The notes under the pieces are model-generated. The model did not search any database. It was not told the origin of the DNA and saw only the letters and a program-made list of their open reading frames with translations. A program made the position numbers and the translations under genes. A stretch of DNA of 64,000 bases from CAWBJO01 sp963789175 (GTDB taxonomy: Bacteria; Pseudomonadota; Alphaproteobacteria; Rhizobiales; Aestuariivirgaceae), in NCBI GenBank assembly GCA_963789175.1, contig CAWBJO010000009.1, positions 434,001 to 498,000 on the forward strand. Reading direction: 5' to 3'. The stretch's first letter is position 1, and every line of letters begins with the position of its first letter. Shown here piece by piece: positions 54,908-64,000 of the stretch.

Positions 54908-55699
54908 TCAGCACCCTGGCTTGCGGCCGCGCAGATGGGTCGGACAATGTTCGCCCTTGTCGAGCACGACCAGCATCTTGGCCCATATGCCGATGTTGTG
55001 GTCGACATAGTCGCGGCCGAGCTCGGCGACCGCCTTGTCGTAAAGCGGGCCCTTCATGCTCTCATATTCGCGACGCGCCGTCCGGCGATACCAGTCGTTG
55101 CGGCTGACGACGGAGAGGTCGGTGAAACCGGCAGCCGCGAGGGCCTCGCGATAGCGCCGCGGCGACGCCATGCCGAAATCCAGCCCCTCGGCGGCGATGT
55201 AGTCCTTCATCTCGAGGCTCGGCTCGCCGTCATGGGAGATGAGCCAATCGGACCCCACGAACCAGCCGCTGGGCTTCAGGATGCGATAGACGTCGCGCAT
55301 CAGCTCGTGCTTGTCGGGAATGTGGACGATCGCATCCTTCGAGAAGACGATGTCGAAGCTCGCATCGGGAAACGGCAACGGCCCGGGCGAGACCTTCAGG
55401 AAGGCAGTGCGTTCGGAAAGGCCGCGCTGTGCGGCGCGGGACCGGGCAATGTCGAGCACCGTTTCCTCGACGTCGATGCCGGTGACATGGCGAGCCCCAT
55501 AGTCTTCGATAAGGAGAAAATCGATGCCCCCGACGCCACAGCCGATATCGAGCACCGTGCGGCCTGTGAAATCGACCGAGTCGACGGCCCGAGCCACCTC
55601 CTCCGGTCCTCCCGGCGAAAGCCAGCCCTCACCCCACACGACTTCGAGCATCCCGACCAAAGCTTTCGAGTAAAGCTCCGCGGCATTCTGTTCGGCCAT
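54908..55699 (-). CDS. SAM-dependent methyltransferase, phosphoethanolamine-methyltransferase-like
   Basis: 263 residues from the ATG at 55699; a GTG at 55711 is the alternative start. Class I fold with SAM motif VLDIGCGVGGIDF, GIDVEE, and the PMT-like features VVWGEGWLSPGG before it and FSKDAIVHIPDKHEL, LKPSGWFVGSDW after it. These match the layout of phosphoethanolamine/phosphobase N-methyltransferases and some sarcosine/dimethylglycine methyltransferases. An N-methylation role is therefore plausible, next to an amine importer and BetI-like regulator; the substrate is not known. Confidence 0.75.
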   Translation of the reverse strand: MAEQNAAELYSKALVGMLEVVWGEGWLSPGGPEEVARAVDSVDFTGRTVLDIGCGVGGIDFLLIEDYGARHVTGIDVEETVLDIARSRAAQRGLSERTAFLKVSPGPLPFPDASFDIVFSKDAIVHIPDKHELMRDVYRILKPSGWFVGSDWLISHDGEPSLEMKDYIAAEGLDFGMASPRRYREALAAAGFTDLSVVSRNDWYRRTARREYESMKGPLYDKAVAELGRDYVDHNIGIWAKMLVVLDKGEHCPTHLRGRKPGC

Positions 55700-55738
55700 T
55701 TTCACCCGCACGTCAGGCCCTTACGGCTTCTTCTTCGC

Positions 55739-55770
55739 TCAATACTGAATGATGGTTCAATCAGAATCAA
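55739..55770. promoter_or_regulatory. imperfect palindrome before the methyltransferase-TetR-dehydrogenase genes
   Basis: A 32-base dyad with 10 of 16 symmetric positions; the core on the minus strand is CTGATTGAACCATCATTCAG (55764-55745). The half ATTGAAC equals the half-site of known BetI operators. It overlaps the end of the oxidoreductase beta gene and lies 40 bases before the methyltransferase start, where a TetR autoregulatory site would be expected. Confidence 0.5.
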
Positions 55771-57260
55771 TGGATGTTTTGGGCTTTTGGATCAATTGGT
55801 TCGCCAGCCGCAAGCGCCCGGGCGAGCGCCACGCCGGTATCGTCGGCAAGGGCGGCCGACCGCAGGGCGGCGACACGGCCGGCAGCCCGGGGGTCGGTTT
55901 CGCGACCGGCGATGGCCGCCATGATCCGGGCGTAGCTCGCCTGGCCGCGCTCGCGCGTATCGCCGTAGCCCTTCAGCAGATTGCGCAACTCGGCAAGCTC
56001 CACGGCGAGGCCGTAGTTGACGGGAGCGACGGCGCCGAGGCGCGCCAGCCACAGGTCGAGGTCGCGGCTCTCGGCGGCGAAGCGCAGGGTCGAGCGGCGC
56101 CAGCGCTTCAAGAATGCGACGGCGCGCAGCATGAGGTAGCCGCCGACCGAGGTCGTCTTGACGACGCGGCCGCGCGCGGTGAGGCGTTCGACGAGCCGCC
56201 TGGCCAGCGGCGTGTCGAGGAGGAAGCGGCCGAGCGGCGCGGGCACGCTCTCGGCGATCTCCTGCAGGCGCGGATGGAGATATTCGGCGATCTCCACCAC
56301 TTCGCCGCCGGCCGGGTCGAGTTCCTGCATGACGCGGGCGAGCCGATCGGGGCTGGTCTTGAGCTCGGCGACGCGGATCGTGTCCTCGTAGGCCATGCCG
56401 AGGGCAAGGTGGCGCGCCGTTTCCTTGAGCAGGCGCCAGGACCCGCCGCCATGACGGCGGTCGGCGTCGCGCACCGGCTCCAGCCTTGCCAGGTACTCGC
56501 GGGCATAGCCGGCGTCCTGGTAGCCCGCAAGCCGCGCCACGCCATGCCCCAGGACTTCGCGCACCTCGTCGGGAAACGCGTCGAGACCATTGATCGCCAC
56601 CGACTTTTCGCCCGCCTCCAGGGGACCGAAGTCCCGCAGCGGCGCGGCGAGGGCCCGCTCGAAGGCCCGGGTGCTCGCTGCGACCCCGGTTCCGCCCTTC
56701 TCTATCGCTTCGCGGAAATCTCGTTCGCCGAACGGCAGGACGCCGGCGCGCAGCACGGCCCCGAACAGGACGGCGCTGATGACGCTCCCGGTCTCTTCCG
56801 CGACCGCCGCCATGTCGAACGCGATCCATTCCTTCGCGGCGGCGCGGCAGGCCGCTACCAGCTCCGCCGGCTCCAAGCGGCCGTCGCCGAGGGCGATCTT
56901 CTCGGTCATGGCGTAAACGCGATGGGTCGATGCGATGAGCACGGTACGGTCGGGCGTGACCAGGCCGCGCTCGACGGCGCGCGCCGCTTCCAGAAGCTCC
57001 GAGGCGATCACGATATCGACGTCGCCGGGCACCGGCATCAGGGCGAGCACGGGCAGGCGAGCATCGCCGTCGGGGCGAAAGAGCTCGAGATAATAGATCG
57101 TGGCGCCGGTGCGCTGGGCGACGCCGGGGACGGAGGTCGCCTGGGCAAGATAGCCGCGAGCCTCGGCGAGGCCGACGATCCAGTCGGCGAGCACGCCTCC
57201 GCCTTCGCCGCCCATGGCCAGGATGGCGATCTTGATGTGGCGCCTGTCGCCGTAGGTCAT
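55767..57260 (-). CDS. iorB: indolepyruvate (2-ketoacid) ferredoxin oxidoreductase, beta subunit with C-terminal extension
   Basis: 497 residues from the ATG at 57260, overlapping the alpha-subunit stop (ATGA). N-terminal 200 residues are the gamma/beta-type domain of 2-ketoacid oxidoreductases: IAILAMGGEGGGVLADWIVGLAEARGY-like start (GGEGGGVLADWI), SVPGVAQRTGATIYYLEL, VIASELLEAARAV. The remaining ~290 residues form the extension found in proteobacterial IorB (DUF6537-like), absent from the short archaeal enzyme. With IorA it oxidatively decarboxylates arylpyruvates to aryl-acyl-CoA. Confidence 0.9.
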   Translation of the reverse strand: MTYGDRRHIKIAILAMGGEGGGVLADWIVGLAEARGYLAQATSVPGVAQRTGATIYYLELFRPDGDARLPVLALMPVPGDVDIVIASELLEAARAVERGLVTPDRTVLIASTHRVYAMTEKIALGDGRLEPAELVAACRAAAKEWIAFDMAAVAEETGSVISAVLFGAVLRAGVLPFGERDFREAIEKGGTGVAASTRAFERALAAPLRDFGPLEAGEKSVAINGLDAFPDEVREVLGHGVARLAGYQDAGYAREYLARLEPVRDADRRHGGGSWRLLKETARHLALGMAYEDTIRVAELKTSPDRLARVMQELDPAGGEVVEIAEYLHPRLQEIAESVPAPLGRFLLDTPLARRLVERLTARGRVVKTTSVGGYLMLRAVAFLKRWRRSTLRFAAESRDLDLWLARLGAVAPVNYGLAVELAELRNLLKGYGDTRERGQASYARIMAAIAGRETDPRAAGRVAALRSAALADDTGVALARALAAGEPIDPKAQNIH

Positions 57261-59390
57261 CGGAGCGGTGCGGCGCGGACCCTGGCGGACGGCAGGCCGG
57301 TCACGAGGCTGCGCAGGCTTGCCTTCAGGCGGTCCCAGGCCGACGGGTTGGCGACGAGCGAGGCCCGGTAGAAGGAGGGGCAGAGCACGGCGGCGTGACT
57401 CACCTCGCCGCACAAGCCGCAGCCGACGCAGGAGGAGATGACGCGCGCCACCGGGTCCTTGCGCAGCGGATCGGGATTTGGTGCGACGGTGAGCGACGGG
57501 CAGCCCGACAGGCGGATGCAGGAATGATCGCCCGTGCAGGTCTCGGGATCGACGCCGTAGCGCTGGCGGACCACGCGCTTGCCGCGTTCGACCGCGGCAC
57601 GGGCCTTCGGGCGTTCGCGGCGCTGCAGGGTGAGCATGCACTCGGACCGGGCGACGATGACCTTGGGACCGCGCGCGGCCGTGGTCAAAGCCTCGCGCAG
57701 GGTATCGCGCATCTTCGCGAGGTCGTAGGTGCGGTCGACGGTTCTGACCCAGACGGCGCCGACGCCGCGCACCGCCTTCTCGATCGAGTTGCGCGTGGCG
57801 CGGATGGGATTCGATCCTTGCGAAGAGAGCAGATCCTGGCCACCGGTGGCCGCGGAATAGCCGTTGTCGACGACGATGGTGACGTTGTCGCTCTTGTTGA
57901 ACACCGCGTTGCCGATGCTCGAAACGAGCCCGTTGTGCCAGAAGCCGCCGTCGCCGACGATGGAGATCGTCCGCTTCTTGGCGGGAATGTTGAAGGCCGC
58001 CGCGCCCGCTCCGCCGAGGCCGTAGCCCATGGTGGTGCTGCCGATGTCGAAGGGCGGCAGGATCGAAAAGAGGTGGCAGCCGATGTCGCAGCTGACGTGG
58101 TGGGGGCCGAGCTCGCGCTCGACGAGCTTCATGGCGGTGAAGATCGGCCGTTCGGGACAGCCGGTGCAGAAGGACGGCGGCCGCGCATGGACCTTGCCCT
58201 TGAGTGCGTTCATCGCCGCGACGAGGCCCGGGGCTGCTGGCGTCGGCGCCGACACCGCCTCGGGATGAAGGGCGCGACAGGAATTTCCGGAAGCCGTCGC
58301 GCACCACCGCGCCCGTATATTCTCCGGCCATGGGCAGGACGTCCTTGCCATGGACGACCGTATCGATGTTGCGGCGCTTCAGGATCGTGTTGACCGCCTG
58401 CTCGATGAAGTCCGGCTGGCCCTCCTCGACGATGAGGACGTCGCGCTTGCCAACACAGAAGGCGGCGATCTCGTCGTCGACGAGCGGATAGGTAACGTTC
58501 AGCACATGGATCGGCACTCTCGACGTGCCGTAGACGTCGGCGACACCGAGAAGCTCGAGCGCCCGGAGTGCGGTGTTGTACATGCCGCCCTGCATGATGA
58601 TGCCGCAGTCGTCGAGATCGCCCGGAAAGGTCTCGTTCAAACGGTGCTCGGTGATGAAGCGGACGGCGGCGGGCCACCGCTTCTCGACCTTCTCCTTCTC
58701 ATGGACGTAGGTCGCCGGCGGCAGCACGATGCGGCCGACGTCGCGGACCGGATTCTCCATCGCCTGCTCGAGCGTAAAGGCGGGACGGCGGTTGTCGCTC
58801 GCCGCGAAGCTCCCGTAGACATGGCAGGCGCGGATGCGCAATTCCAGCATGACGGGGGTGTTCGAGGCTTCCGACAATGCGAAACCCGTCTCGACGGCGC
58901 GGACGATGGAGGGCAGGTTCGGGCGCGGGTCGAGAAGCCAGATCTGCGACTTCATCGCGAATGCGTGGCTGCGCTCCTGCATGATCGAGGAGCCCTCGCC
59001 GTAGTCCTCGCCGACGACGATCAGCGCACCCCCGGTCACCCCGCCGGAGGCGAGATTGGCGAGCGCGTCGGCGGCGACGTTGGTGCCGACCGTCGACTTG
59101 AAGGTCACCGCGCCGCGCAGGGGGTAATTGACGGAGGCGGCGAGAGTGGCGGCGGCGGTCGCCTCGCTGGCGCTCGATTCGAAATGCACTCCGAGGTCGG
59201 CGAGAATGTCGTTGGCATCGGACAGAACGTCCATCAGATGCGAGATGGGCGCACCCTGGTAACCGGCGACGTAGGCGACGCCGGACTGGAGGAGCGCCTT
59301 GGTGATTGCGAGGATGCCCTCGCCGCGGAAGACGTCGCCCTTGCCGAGATGAAGTTTCCGAACCTCTTCCTTGAAGGAGCGTTCCGCCAT
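57257..59390 (-). pseudogene. iorA: indolepyruvate (2-ketoacid) ferredoxin oxidoreductase, alpha subunit, one-base frameshift
   Basis: Reads from MAERSFKEEVRKL through the pyruvate-oxidoreductase domain (YQGAPISHLMDVL, NYPLRGAVTFKSTVGTNVAAD) to VVRDGFRKFL near 58280; there the frame must shift by one base (an extra base around 58268-58282) to continue ALHPEAVSAPTPAAPG, PSFCTGCPERP, the TPP site GDGGFWHNG...VVDNGYSAATG, and the iron-sulfur cysteines CTGDHSC, CVGCGLCG. Corrected length 710 residues, normal for IorA. As written, the first frame runs on through iorB to 55767. All cofactor motifs are intact, arguing for an assembly error. Confidence 0.85.
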
Positions 59391-59404
59391 CGCCCGCTAC
59401 CCGG

Positions 59405-60187
59405 TCACGTCGCGACGAGCGCCAGCACCCGCAGCGGGCTTCCCGAGCCGCGCTCGATCTTGAGGGGCGGGGCGATGAGGAGCGCACCGGTCGCGGGCAG
59501 CTGATCGAGATTGCACAGGCTCGCAAGCCCGAGCTTGTTGGCGCCGTGCATGAGGGCGTGGGCGGGGAACGGCGGCTCGAAGCCGAAGGCCTGGCCGGCA
59601 TCGGTGCCGACCGCCTCGACGCCCCAGCCGAGGACGTCGCGCTCGGCGATGAGGAAGCGAATGGCATCGGCACTCGGCCCGGGAACATGGGGCCCGTCGT
59701 CCTTCATGTTGTGGAAGTCCTTGGCATCGGTCCGCCTCGACCAGTCGGTCCGCATGAGAACCCAGGAACCCTTGGGGATCTTGCCGTGCTTCTTCTCCCA
59801 GGCCTTGATGTGCTTGGGCATGAGCAGGAACTTCTCGTCCTTGCGGACCTCGCGGGCGCAGTTGATGACGCAGACGGGCGCCACGAAGCGCTCGACCGGA
59901 ATGGTGTCGGTCGCGCCGTCGGGAAAATCCTTGCCGGTGATCCAGTGGATCGGAGCGTCGAAATGCGTGCCGGTGTGCTCGCCGAGCGAGATGTTGTTCC
60001 AGTACCAGGCGGGGCCGCGTTCGTTGTAGTGCGAAATCTCCTTCACCTCGAAGGACTGCGAGGGGGCGAACTGCGGCGGCAGCTGGATGACCGGCGTCGA
60101 GGCCTTGAGGGGCTGCGTCAGGTCAATGACACGCACCTTGCGCCGGGCGATGGCTTTCGCCAACCGATGCAGCAGTTTCTCCGACAT
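59405..60187 (-). CDS. cyclase-family metal hydrolase (kynurenine formamidase / isatin hydrolase fold)
   Basis: 260 residues. The metal-binding signature HTGTHFDAPIHW is complete, with VIDLTQPL before it and WVLMRTDWSRR, VEAVGTDAGQ and HALMHGANKLGL after it. Family members open amide rings: N-formylkynurenine, isatin and related compounds. It precedes iorA by 14 bases. Beside an indolepyruvate-type oxidoreductase, a role in tryptophan/indole breakdown (for instance isatin hydrolysis) is attractive but unproven. Confidence 0.88.
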   Translation of the reverse strand: MSEKLLHRLAKAIARRKVRVIDLTQPLKASTPVIQLPPQFAPSQSFEVKEISHYNERGPAWYWNNISLGEHTGTHFDAPIHWITGKDFPDGATDTIPVERFVAPVCVINCAREVRKDEKFLLMPKHIKAWEKKHGKIPKGSWVLMRTDWSRRTDAKDFHNMKDDGPHVPGPSADAIRFLIAERDVLGWGVEAVGTDAGQAFGFEPPFPAHALMHGANKLGLASLCNLDQLPATGALLIAPPLKIERGSGSPLRVLALVAT

Positions 60188-60197
60188 GACGCGCGAC

Positions 60198-60507
60198 TCA
60201 GAACGGATAGGGGTTGCCGGAATACATCTTGACGAAGCCAGTGTAGCGGTGTCCGAAAGCCCGATGATAGCGGACGTGCCGGAGGCTTCGCTTGTAGACT
60301 ATGATATTCACGATCACCGGCGCAACGGATGGCGAGGCCGCACGCGACGGGGGCGCTCAAGGGCGGCACCGTATAGATGGTCATGTTGCTGCCGCTCGGG
60401 CCGGGAACGACGACGATTCCTTCCGTCGCCGCGGTTGCCCATGCCGGCGCCGAAAACCCGCCCAGGACCAGCAAACCCGCCAGATAGCCGACTGCAAACG
60501 TCTTCAT
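60198..60507 (-). pseudogene. small secreted protein of unknown function, one-base frameshift
   Basis: A signal peptide is read from the ATG at 60507 (TFAVGYLAGLLVLGGFSAPAWA), then VVVPGPSGSNMTIYTVPP and ACGLAIRC. In the +1 frame, from about 60330 on, a protein-like basic/aromatic segment follows (VYKRSLRHVRYHRAFGHRY, then VKMYSGNPYPF) that stops at 60198, 10 bases before the cyclase start. One base removed between about 60300 and 60345 joins them into 102 residues. As written, the first frame runs into the cyclase gene to 60118. No family recognised. Confidence 0.55.
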
Positions 60508-60767
60508 GTGCCCACCGCTCCGTCAAAAACCGCATCCCGGGGCGACGATAGATTTGATGCGCGGGGCAGGCAACCGTTCGGAACCGGCGGGGGCGGCGAA
60601 GTCACCACTCATGGTGAATTTGACGGGGCGAATGCAACCTTTCCGCCCGATTTGCGTTGTGGACCATGGATTAAGCTCATTTCTGTCTTGCGTTTACCCC
60701 ACTATAGTGTGTGTCCGATTGCCGTCTCACGATGATGCAATACGAGGTCACCTGAGCGCTTGCACCT

Positions 60768-63700
60768 TTGAAGCCGTTCGACCACATCACGGGGCTGTTC
60801 GCTCGGCGCGAAGCTGAGCCGCCATGGGACAACGTCGAGCCCATCCGATCGGAGCTCTTCAATGCCGAGCGCCTGGAGGAGCATTCCGTCAGCCTCGCCA
60901 GGGCGCAGCCGGTCGCCGCCCGGCCGGTCGAGAGGCGGCCGATCGCCTGGCGCCTCGATGAAAATGCCGTCGCCCTCCTCGAAGACTACCGGGCGCTGAT
61001 CGATGCGGTCGGGCGCGGGCGTCCGATCACGCCTGCCGCCGAGTGGCTTGTCGACAACTACCACATCGTGGAAGTGCAGGTCCGGCAGATCCGCGAGGAT
61101 CTGCCGCCCGGCTACTACAAGGAGCTGCCGAAGCTCGCCGAGGGACCGTTCACGGGCTATCCGCGGGTGCTGGGCATCGCCTGGGCCTATGTCGCCCACA
61201 CGGACAGCCTGTTCGATCCAGACATCCTCGCCCGGTTCGTGCGCGCCTATCAGAGCGTCCAGGAACTGACCATCGGCGAATTGTGGGCGATCGCCATCAC
61301 GCTGCGCATCGTTCTCGTCGAGAATTTGAGGCGGCTTGCCGACCGCATCGTCAAGGCGCGGGCCGAGCGCGAGGCAGCCGACAGTCTCGCCGACCAGCTC
61401 CTGACGCCCATGCCGGCCGGCGGCAACCAGGACATCGGCGAACTCCTCAGGCGCTTCGAAGCCAATCCGCTTTCCAACACCTTCGCGGTGCAGCTCACCC
61501 AGAGGCTGCGCGACTGGGACCAGGACAGCGCGGAGGTGACGGCGTGGCTCGAACGGCGGCTGGCGCAGCAGGGAATGACGCTCGAACGGGCGGTCGTCGA
61601 AGAGCACCAGCGCCAGACGGCGGCCAACGTTAGCGTGCGCAACATATTCACCAGCATGCGTCTCATCACCGACGTCGACTGGATGGACTGGTTCGAGAGC
61701 GTGTCGCTCATCGATGCGATGCTCAGGACCTGCGAGGGCTATGGCGACATGGACTTCGCGACCCGCAACATGTACCGCAGCGCCATCGAGGAGCTGGCGC
61801 GCGGCAGCACGCATACGGAGCACGAGATCGCCCGGCGCGTCACCGAGGAAGCGCGGGCCTGCCCCACCGGCGAACGCATCGCCGATCCCGGCTTTTACCT
61901 CATCCGCGAGGGCCGGCCGGGATTCGAGACGAAACTCGCATTCCGGGCTGCCCCTTTCGCCCGCTTCCGGCGCGGGCTGAGGTCGGCGGGGATCGCCGGC
62001 TATGCCGGTTCCATCGCCGTTGCAACCGCCCTCGTCACCGCGATCCTCGTCGCCGGAGCCGGGGTGCCGCCGCATCTCGTCGCGCTGCTCGCCATCCTCG
62101 CCCTACTCCCGGCCTCGGACGCCGCGGTCGCCCTCGTCAACTACGCGGTGACGAAGATCCTGGGCGCGAAGCCGCTCCCCGCCCTGGAGCTCAAGGACGG
62201 TGTGCCGCACGAGCTGGCGACGCTCGTCGCCGTGCCGGCCCTGCTCACCAGCCACCAGGCGGTTGAAGACCTCATCGACCGGCTCGAGGTGCACTACCTG
62301 TCCGATTCCCAGGGCCATCTCTATTTCGCCCTCCTGTCCGACTGGACGGATGCCGCTGAGGAAGAGACGCCGGCCGACCAGCCCCTGCTGCAGGCGGCGC
62401 TCGACGGGGTGAGCCGCCTGAACGCCACTTACGACCCGACCGGCCGGCAGCCACCGTTCCTGCTGCTTCACCGGCGCCGGGTGTGGAACCAGTCGGAACG
62501 TCGGTGGATGGGCTGGGAGCGCAAGCGGGGCAAGCTGCACGAGCTCAACCGCCTTCTCAGGGGTGAAACGGACACGACGTTCATGGCGGTCGGCGGCCGG
62601 CTGCCGGCGCTCATCCGCTACATCATCACGCTCGACTCCGACACGCGCATCCCGCGCGAGACGGCCCGGCACCTGGTCGGCAAGATGGCGCATCCGCTCA
62701 ACCGGCCGGAGCTCGATGCCGAGCGCTGCCTGGTCGTCGCCGGGCACGGGATCATGCAACCGCGCGTGACGCCGTCGCTGTCGCACATCAATCACTCGCT
62801 CTACCAGCGGATCTTCTCGACGCCGCGCGGCCTCGATCCCTACGTGTTCGCCGTTTCCGACGTCTACCAGGATCTTTTCGGCGAAGGATCGTTCGCGGGC
62901 AAGGGCATCTACGACATCGACACGTTCGAGGCGTGCCTGAAACGTCGCGTGCCCGAGAACACCATGCTAAGCCACGACCTGTTCGAAGGCATCTTCGCGC
63001 GATCGGGCCTCGTCACCGACATCGAGGTGATCGAGGACTTCCCGGCGCGCTACGAGGTCGCGGCGGCGCGCCAGCATCGCTGGGTGCGCGGCGACTGGCA
63101 GCTCCTGCCTTGGCTCCTCGGACGAATTCCCTCGCCGGTCGGCGACAGCGCGGCCGGACCGGCGCTCGGCCGATGGAAGATGGTCGACAACCTGCGCCGG
63201 TCGCTGTCGCCGCCGCTGACGGTCGCGGCGTTGGTCGCCGGCCTGATGCTGCTGCCGCCCGCCTCGGCCGTCACGTGGACTCTGCTCGTCGCGGCGACGA
63301 TCGCTTTCGGCCCGCTGCTGCCGCTCGTCGACGCCGTCCTGCCGAAACACAAGGGCATCACGCTCGGCAGCCATCTCAGGACCTTCGTGTTCGACGTCGG
63401 CATGGCGCTCGCCCAGGTCGGCATGACCTTCGTCTTCCTCGGCCACCAGGCATGGCTGATGGGCGATGCGATCGTCCGCACGCTGCACCGCCTGGTAGTC
63501 AGCCGGAGAAAGCTTCTGGAATGGACGACGGCCGCCCAGCTGCACCGCAGCCCGGAGCCGAGCTTCCAAGGCTACTACCGGCAGATGTCCGGAAGCGTCG
63601 TCATCGGCGTCGCGGCGCTCGCAGCGGGGGTCGCAGGAGGGGAAAGCCACTTCCTCGTCGCCCTTCCCTTCGCGCTCGCCTGGCTTGCCGCTCCCGCGAT

Positions 63701-64000
63701 CGCCAAGGTGGCAAGCCGTCCGCCGGCGCCGTCGGGCTCGGCGGCCGAGCTGGCGCCGGAGGCGATCGAGTCGCTGCGGCTCATTGCGCGGCGGACTTGG
63801 CGGTTCTTCGAGCATTTCGTGACGCCGGCCGACAACATGCTGCCGCCTGACAACTTCCAGGAGGAGCCGCGGCCGGTGGTGGCGCAGCGGACGTCGCCGA
63901 CCAATATCGGCCTCTACCTCCTGTGCACGGCGGCGGCGCGCGATCTCGGCTGGGCGGGCCTTCCCGACACGATCGACAGACTCGAGGCCACGTTCGCGAC
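60768..64000 (+). CDS. cyclic beta-1,2-glucan synthase (NdvB/Cgs), N-terminal part, cut by window end
   Basis: About 1077 residues are present of a protein usually near 2800. Opens with the NdvB-type head (WDNVEPIRSELFNAERLEEH), then LPPGYYKELPKLAEGP, a membrane helix pair near 400-450, and the GT84 glucosyltransferase domain with TLDSDTRIP and RQHRWVRGDW (QxxRW). Further helices and the start of the glucan-phosphorylase-like domain (SPTNIGLYLL) follow before the window ends. The enzyme makes periplasmic cyclic glucans needed for osmotic adaptation and host interaction. The frame has an in-frame TGA at 60753-60755 and no ATG after it near the expected N-terminus; a TTG at 60768 is the only nearby start. 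Confidence 0.92.
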   Translation, partial: MKPFDHITGLFARREAEPPWDNVEPIRSELFNAERLEEHSVSLARAQPVAARPVERRPIAWRLDENAVALLEDYRALIDAVGRGRPITPAAEWLVDNYHIVEVQVRQIREDLPPGYYKELPKLAEGPFTGYPRVLGIAWAYVAHTDSLFDPDILARFVRAYQSVQELTIGELWAIAITLRIVLVENLRRLADRIVKARAEREAADSLADQLLTPMPAGGNQDIGELLRRFEANPLSNTFAVQLTQRLRDWDQDSAEVTAWLERRLAQQGMTLERAVVEEHQRQTAANVSVRNIFTSMRLITDVDWMDWFESVSLIDAMLRTCEGYGDMDFATRNMYRSAIEELARGSTHTEHEIARRVTEEARACPTGERIADPGFYLIREGRPGFETKLAFRAAPFARFRRGLRSAGIAGYAGSIAVATALVTAILVAGAGVPPHLVALLAILALLPASDAAVALVNYAVTKILGAKPLPALELKDGVPHELATLVAVPALLTSHQAVEDLIDRLEVHYLSDSQGHLYFALLSDWTDAAEEETPADQPLLQAALDGVSRLNATYDPTGRQPPFLLLHRRRVWNQSERRWMGWERKRGKLHELNRLLRGETDTTFMAVGGRLPALIRYIITLDSDTRIPRETARHLVGKMAHPLNRPELDAERCLVVAGHGIMQPRVTPSLSHINHSLYQRIFSTPRGLDPYVFAVSDVYQDLFGEGSFAGKGIYDIDTFEACLKRRVPENTMLSHDLFEGIFARSGLVTDIEVIEDFPARYEVAAARQHRWVRGDWQLLPWLLGRIPSPVGDSAAGPALGRWKMVDNLRRSLSPPLTVAALVAGLMLLPPASAVTWTLLVAATIAFGPLLPLVDAVLPKHKGITLGSHLRTFVFDVGMALAQVGMTFVFLGHQAWLMGDAIVRTLHRLVVSRRKLLEWTTAAQLHRSPEPSFQGYYRQMSGSVVIGVAALAAGVAGGESHFLVALPFALAWLAAPAIAKVASRPPAPSGSAAELAPEAIESLRLIARRTWRFFEHFVTPADNMLPPDNFQEEPRPVVAQRTSPTNIGLYLLCTAAARDLGWAGLPDTIDRLEATFA

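Noticed and set aside
60732..60755. Seven-codon leader peptide before the cyclic glucan synthase
   Set aside because: No ribosome site and no attenuator structure; could equally be a disrupted N-terminus.

Overview
The window is a GC-rich stretch of an alphaproteobacterial chromosome, most likely of the order Hyphomicrobiales (Rhizobiales). Pointers to that group are GcrA, class I lysyl-tRNA synthetase, a PodJ-like polarity protein with Sel1 repeats, a long-form PstA, the argD-argF-hslO order, and the start of a cyclic beta-1,2-glucan synthase. The genus cannot be read from the sequence. I see no prophage, insertion sequence, integrase or CRISPR array; this looks like core chromosome with some accessory catabolic and transport operons.

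Layout. 1-2.4 kb: a fatty-acid/branched-chain degradation unit on the minus strand (MerR regulator, acyl-CoA dehydrogenase, thiolase cut by the window edge). 2.7-6.6 kb: PodJ-like protein and a small DUF3429-type membrane protein. 6.6-9.8 kb: the DNA-repair pair PdeM nuclease and Lhr-like helicase. 9.9-20.8 kb: MATE exporter, pyrD, an S24 (LexA-fold) regulator, lysK, a DinG/XPD-type helicase, a TerB-like protein, a periplasmic binding protein, a processive glycosyltransferase and tRNA-Gly(CCC). 21-27 kb: dCTP deaminase, apaG, argE, then hslO-argF-argD. 27-28 kb: gcrA with a cell-cycle type promoter region and a small secreted protein. 28.3-36.2 kb: the complete phosphate-starvation operon phoR-pstSCAB-phoU-phoB, with a three-unit Pho box before pstS. 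36.2-47.1 kb: two alpha/beta hydrolases, two tandem oligopeptide-type binding proteins, two permeases, a fused double ATPase and an FMN reductase. 47.1-48.8 kb: rpe and gap. 48.9-60.2 kb: a co-directional minus-strand cluster (cyclase-family hydrolase, two-subunit 2-ketoacid:ferredoxin oxidoreductase, methyltransferase, TetR regulator, acyl-CoA dehydrogenase, Pot-type ABC importer). 60.8 kb to the end: N-terminal two-thirds or less of a cyclic glucan synthase.

How the parts fit. The Pst block is a self-contained phosphate sensing and uptake system. The 36-47 kb block looks like uptake of a peptide- or ester-like compound followed by hydrolysis. The 49-60 kb block couples import of an amine-like solute to oxidative decarboxylation of an aryl- or branched 2-ketoacid and an acyl-CoA oxidation step; its substrate is unknown and it is the best candidate in the window for an undescribed pathway.

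Data-quality warning. Five places (argE/hslO junction, two Pot permeases, the oxidoreductase alpha subunit and a small secreted protein) each read correctly if exactly one base is removed. All five have the same sign and all lie beyond 23.7 kb. This points to insertion errors in the assembly more than to true gene decay, and should be resolved before any biological story is built on those genes.
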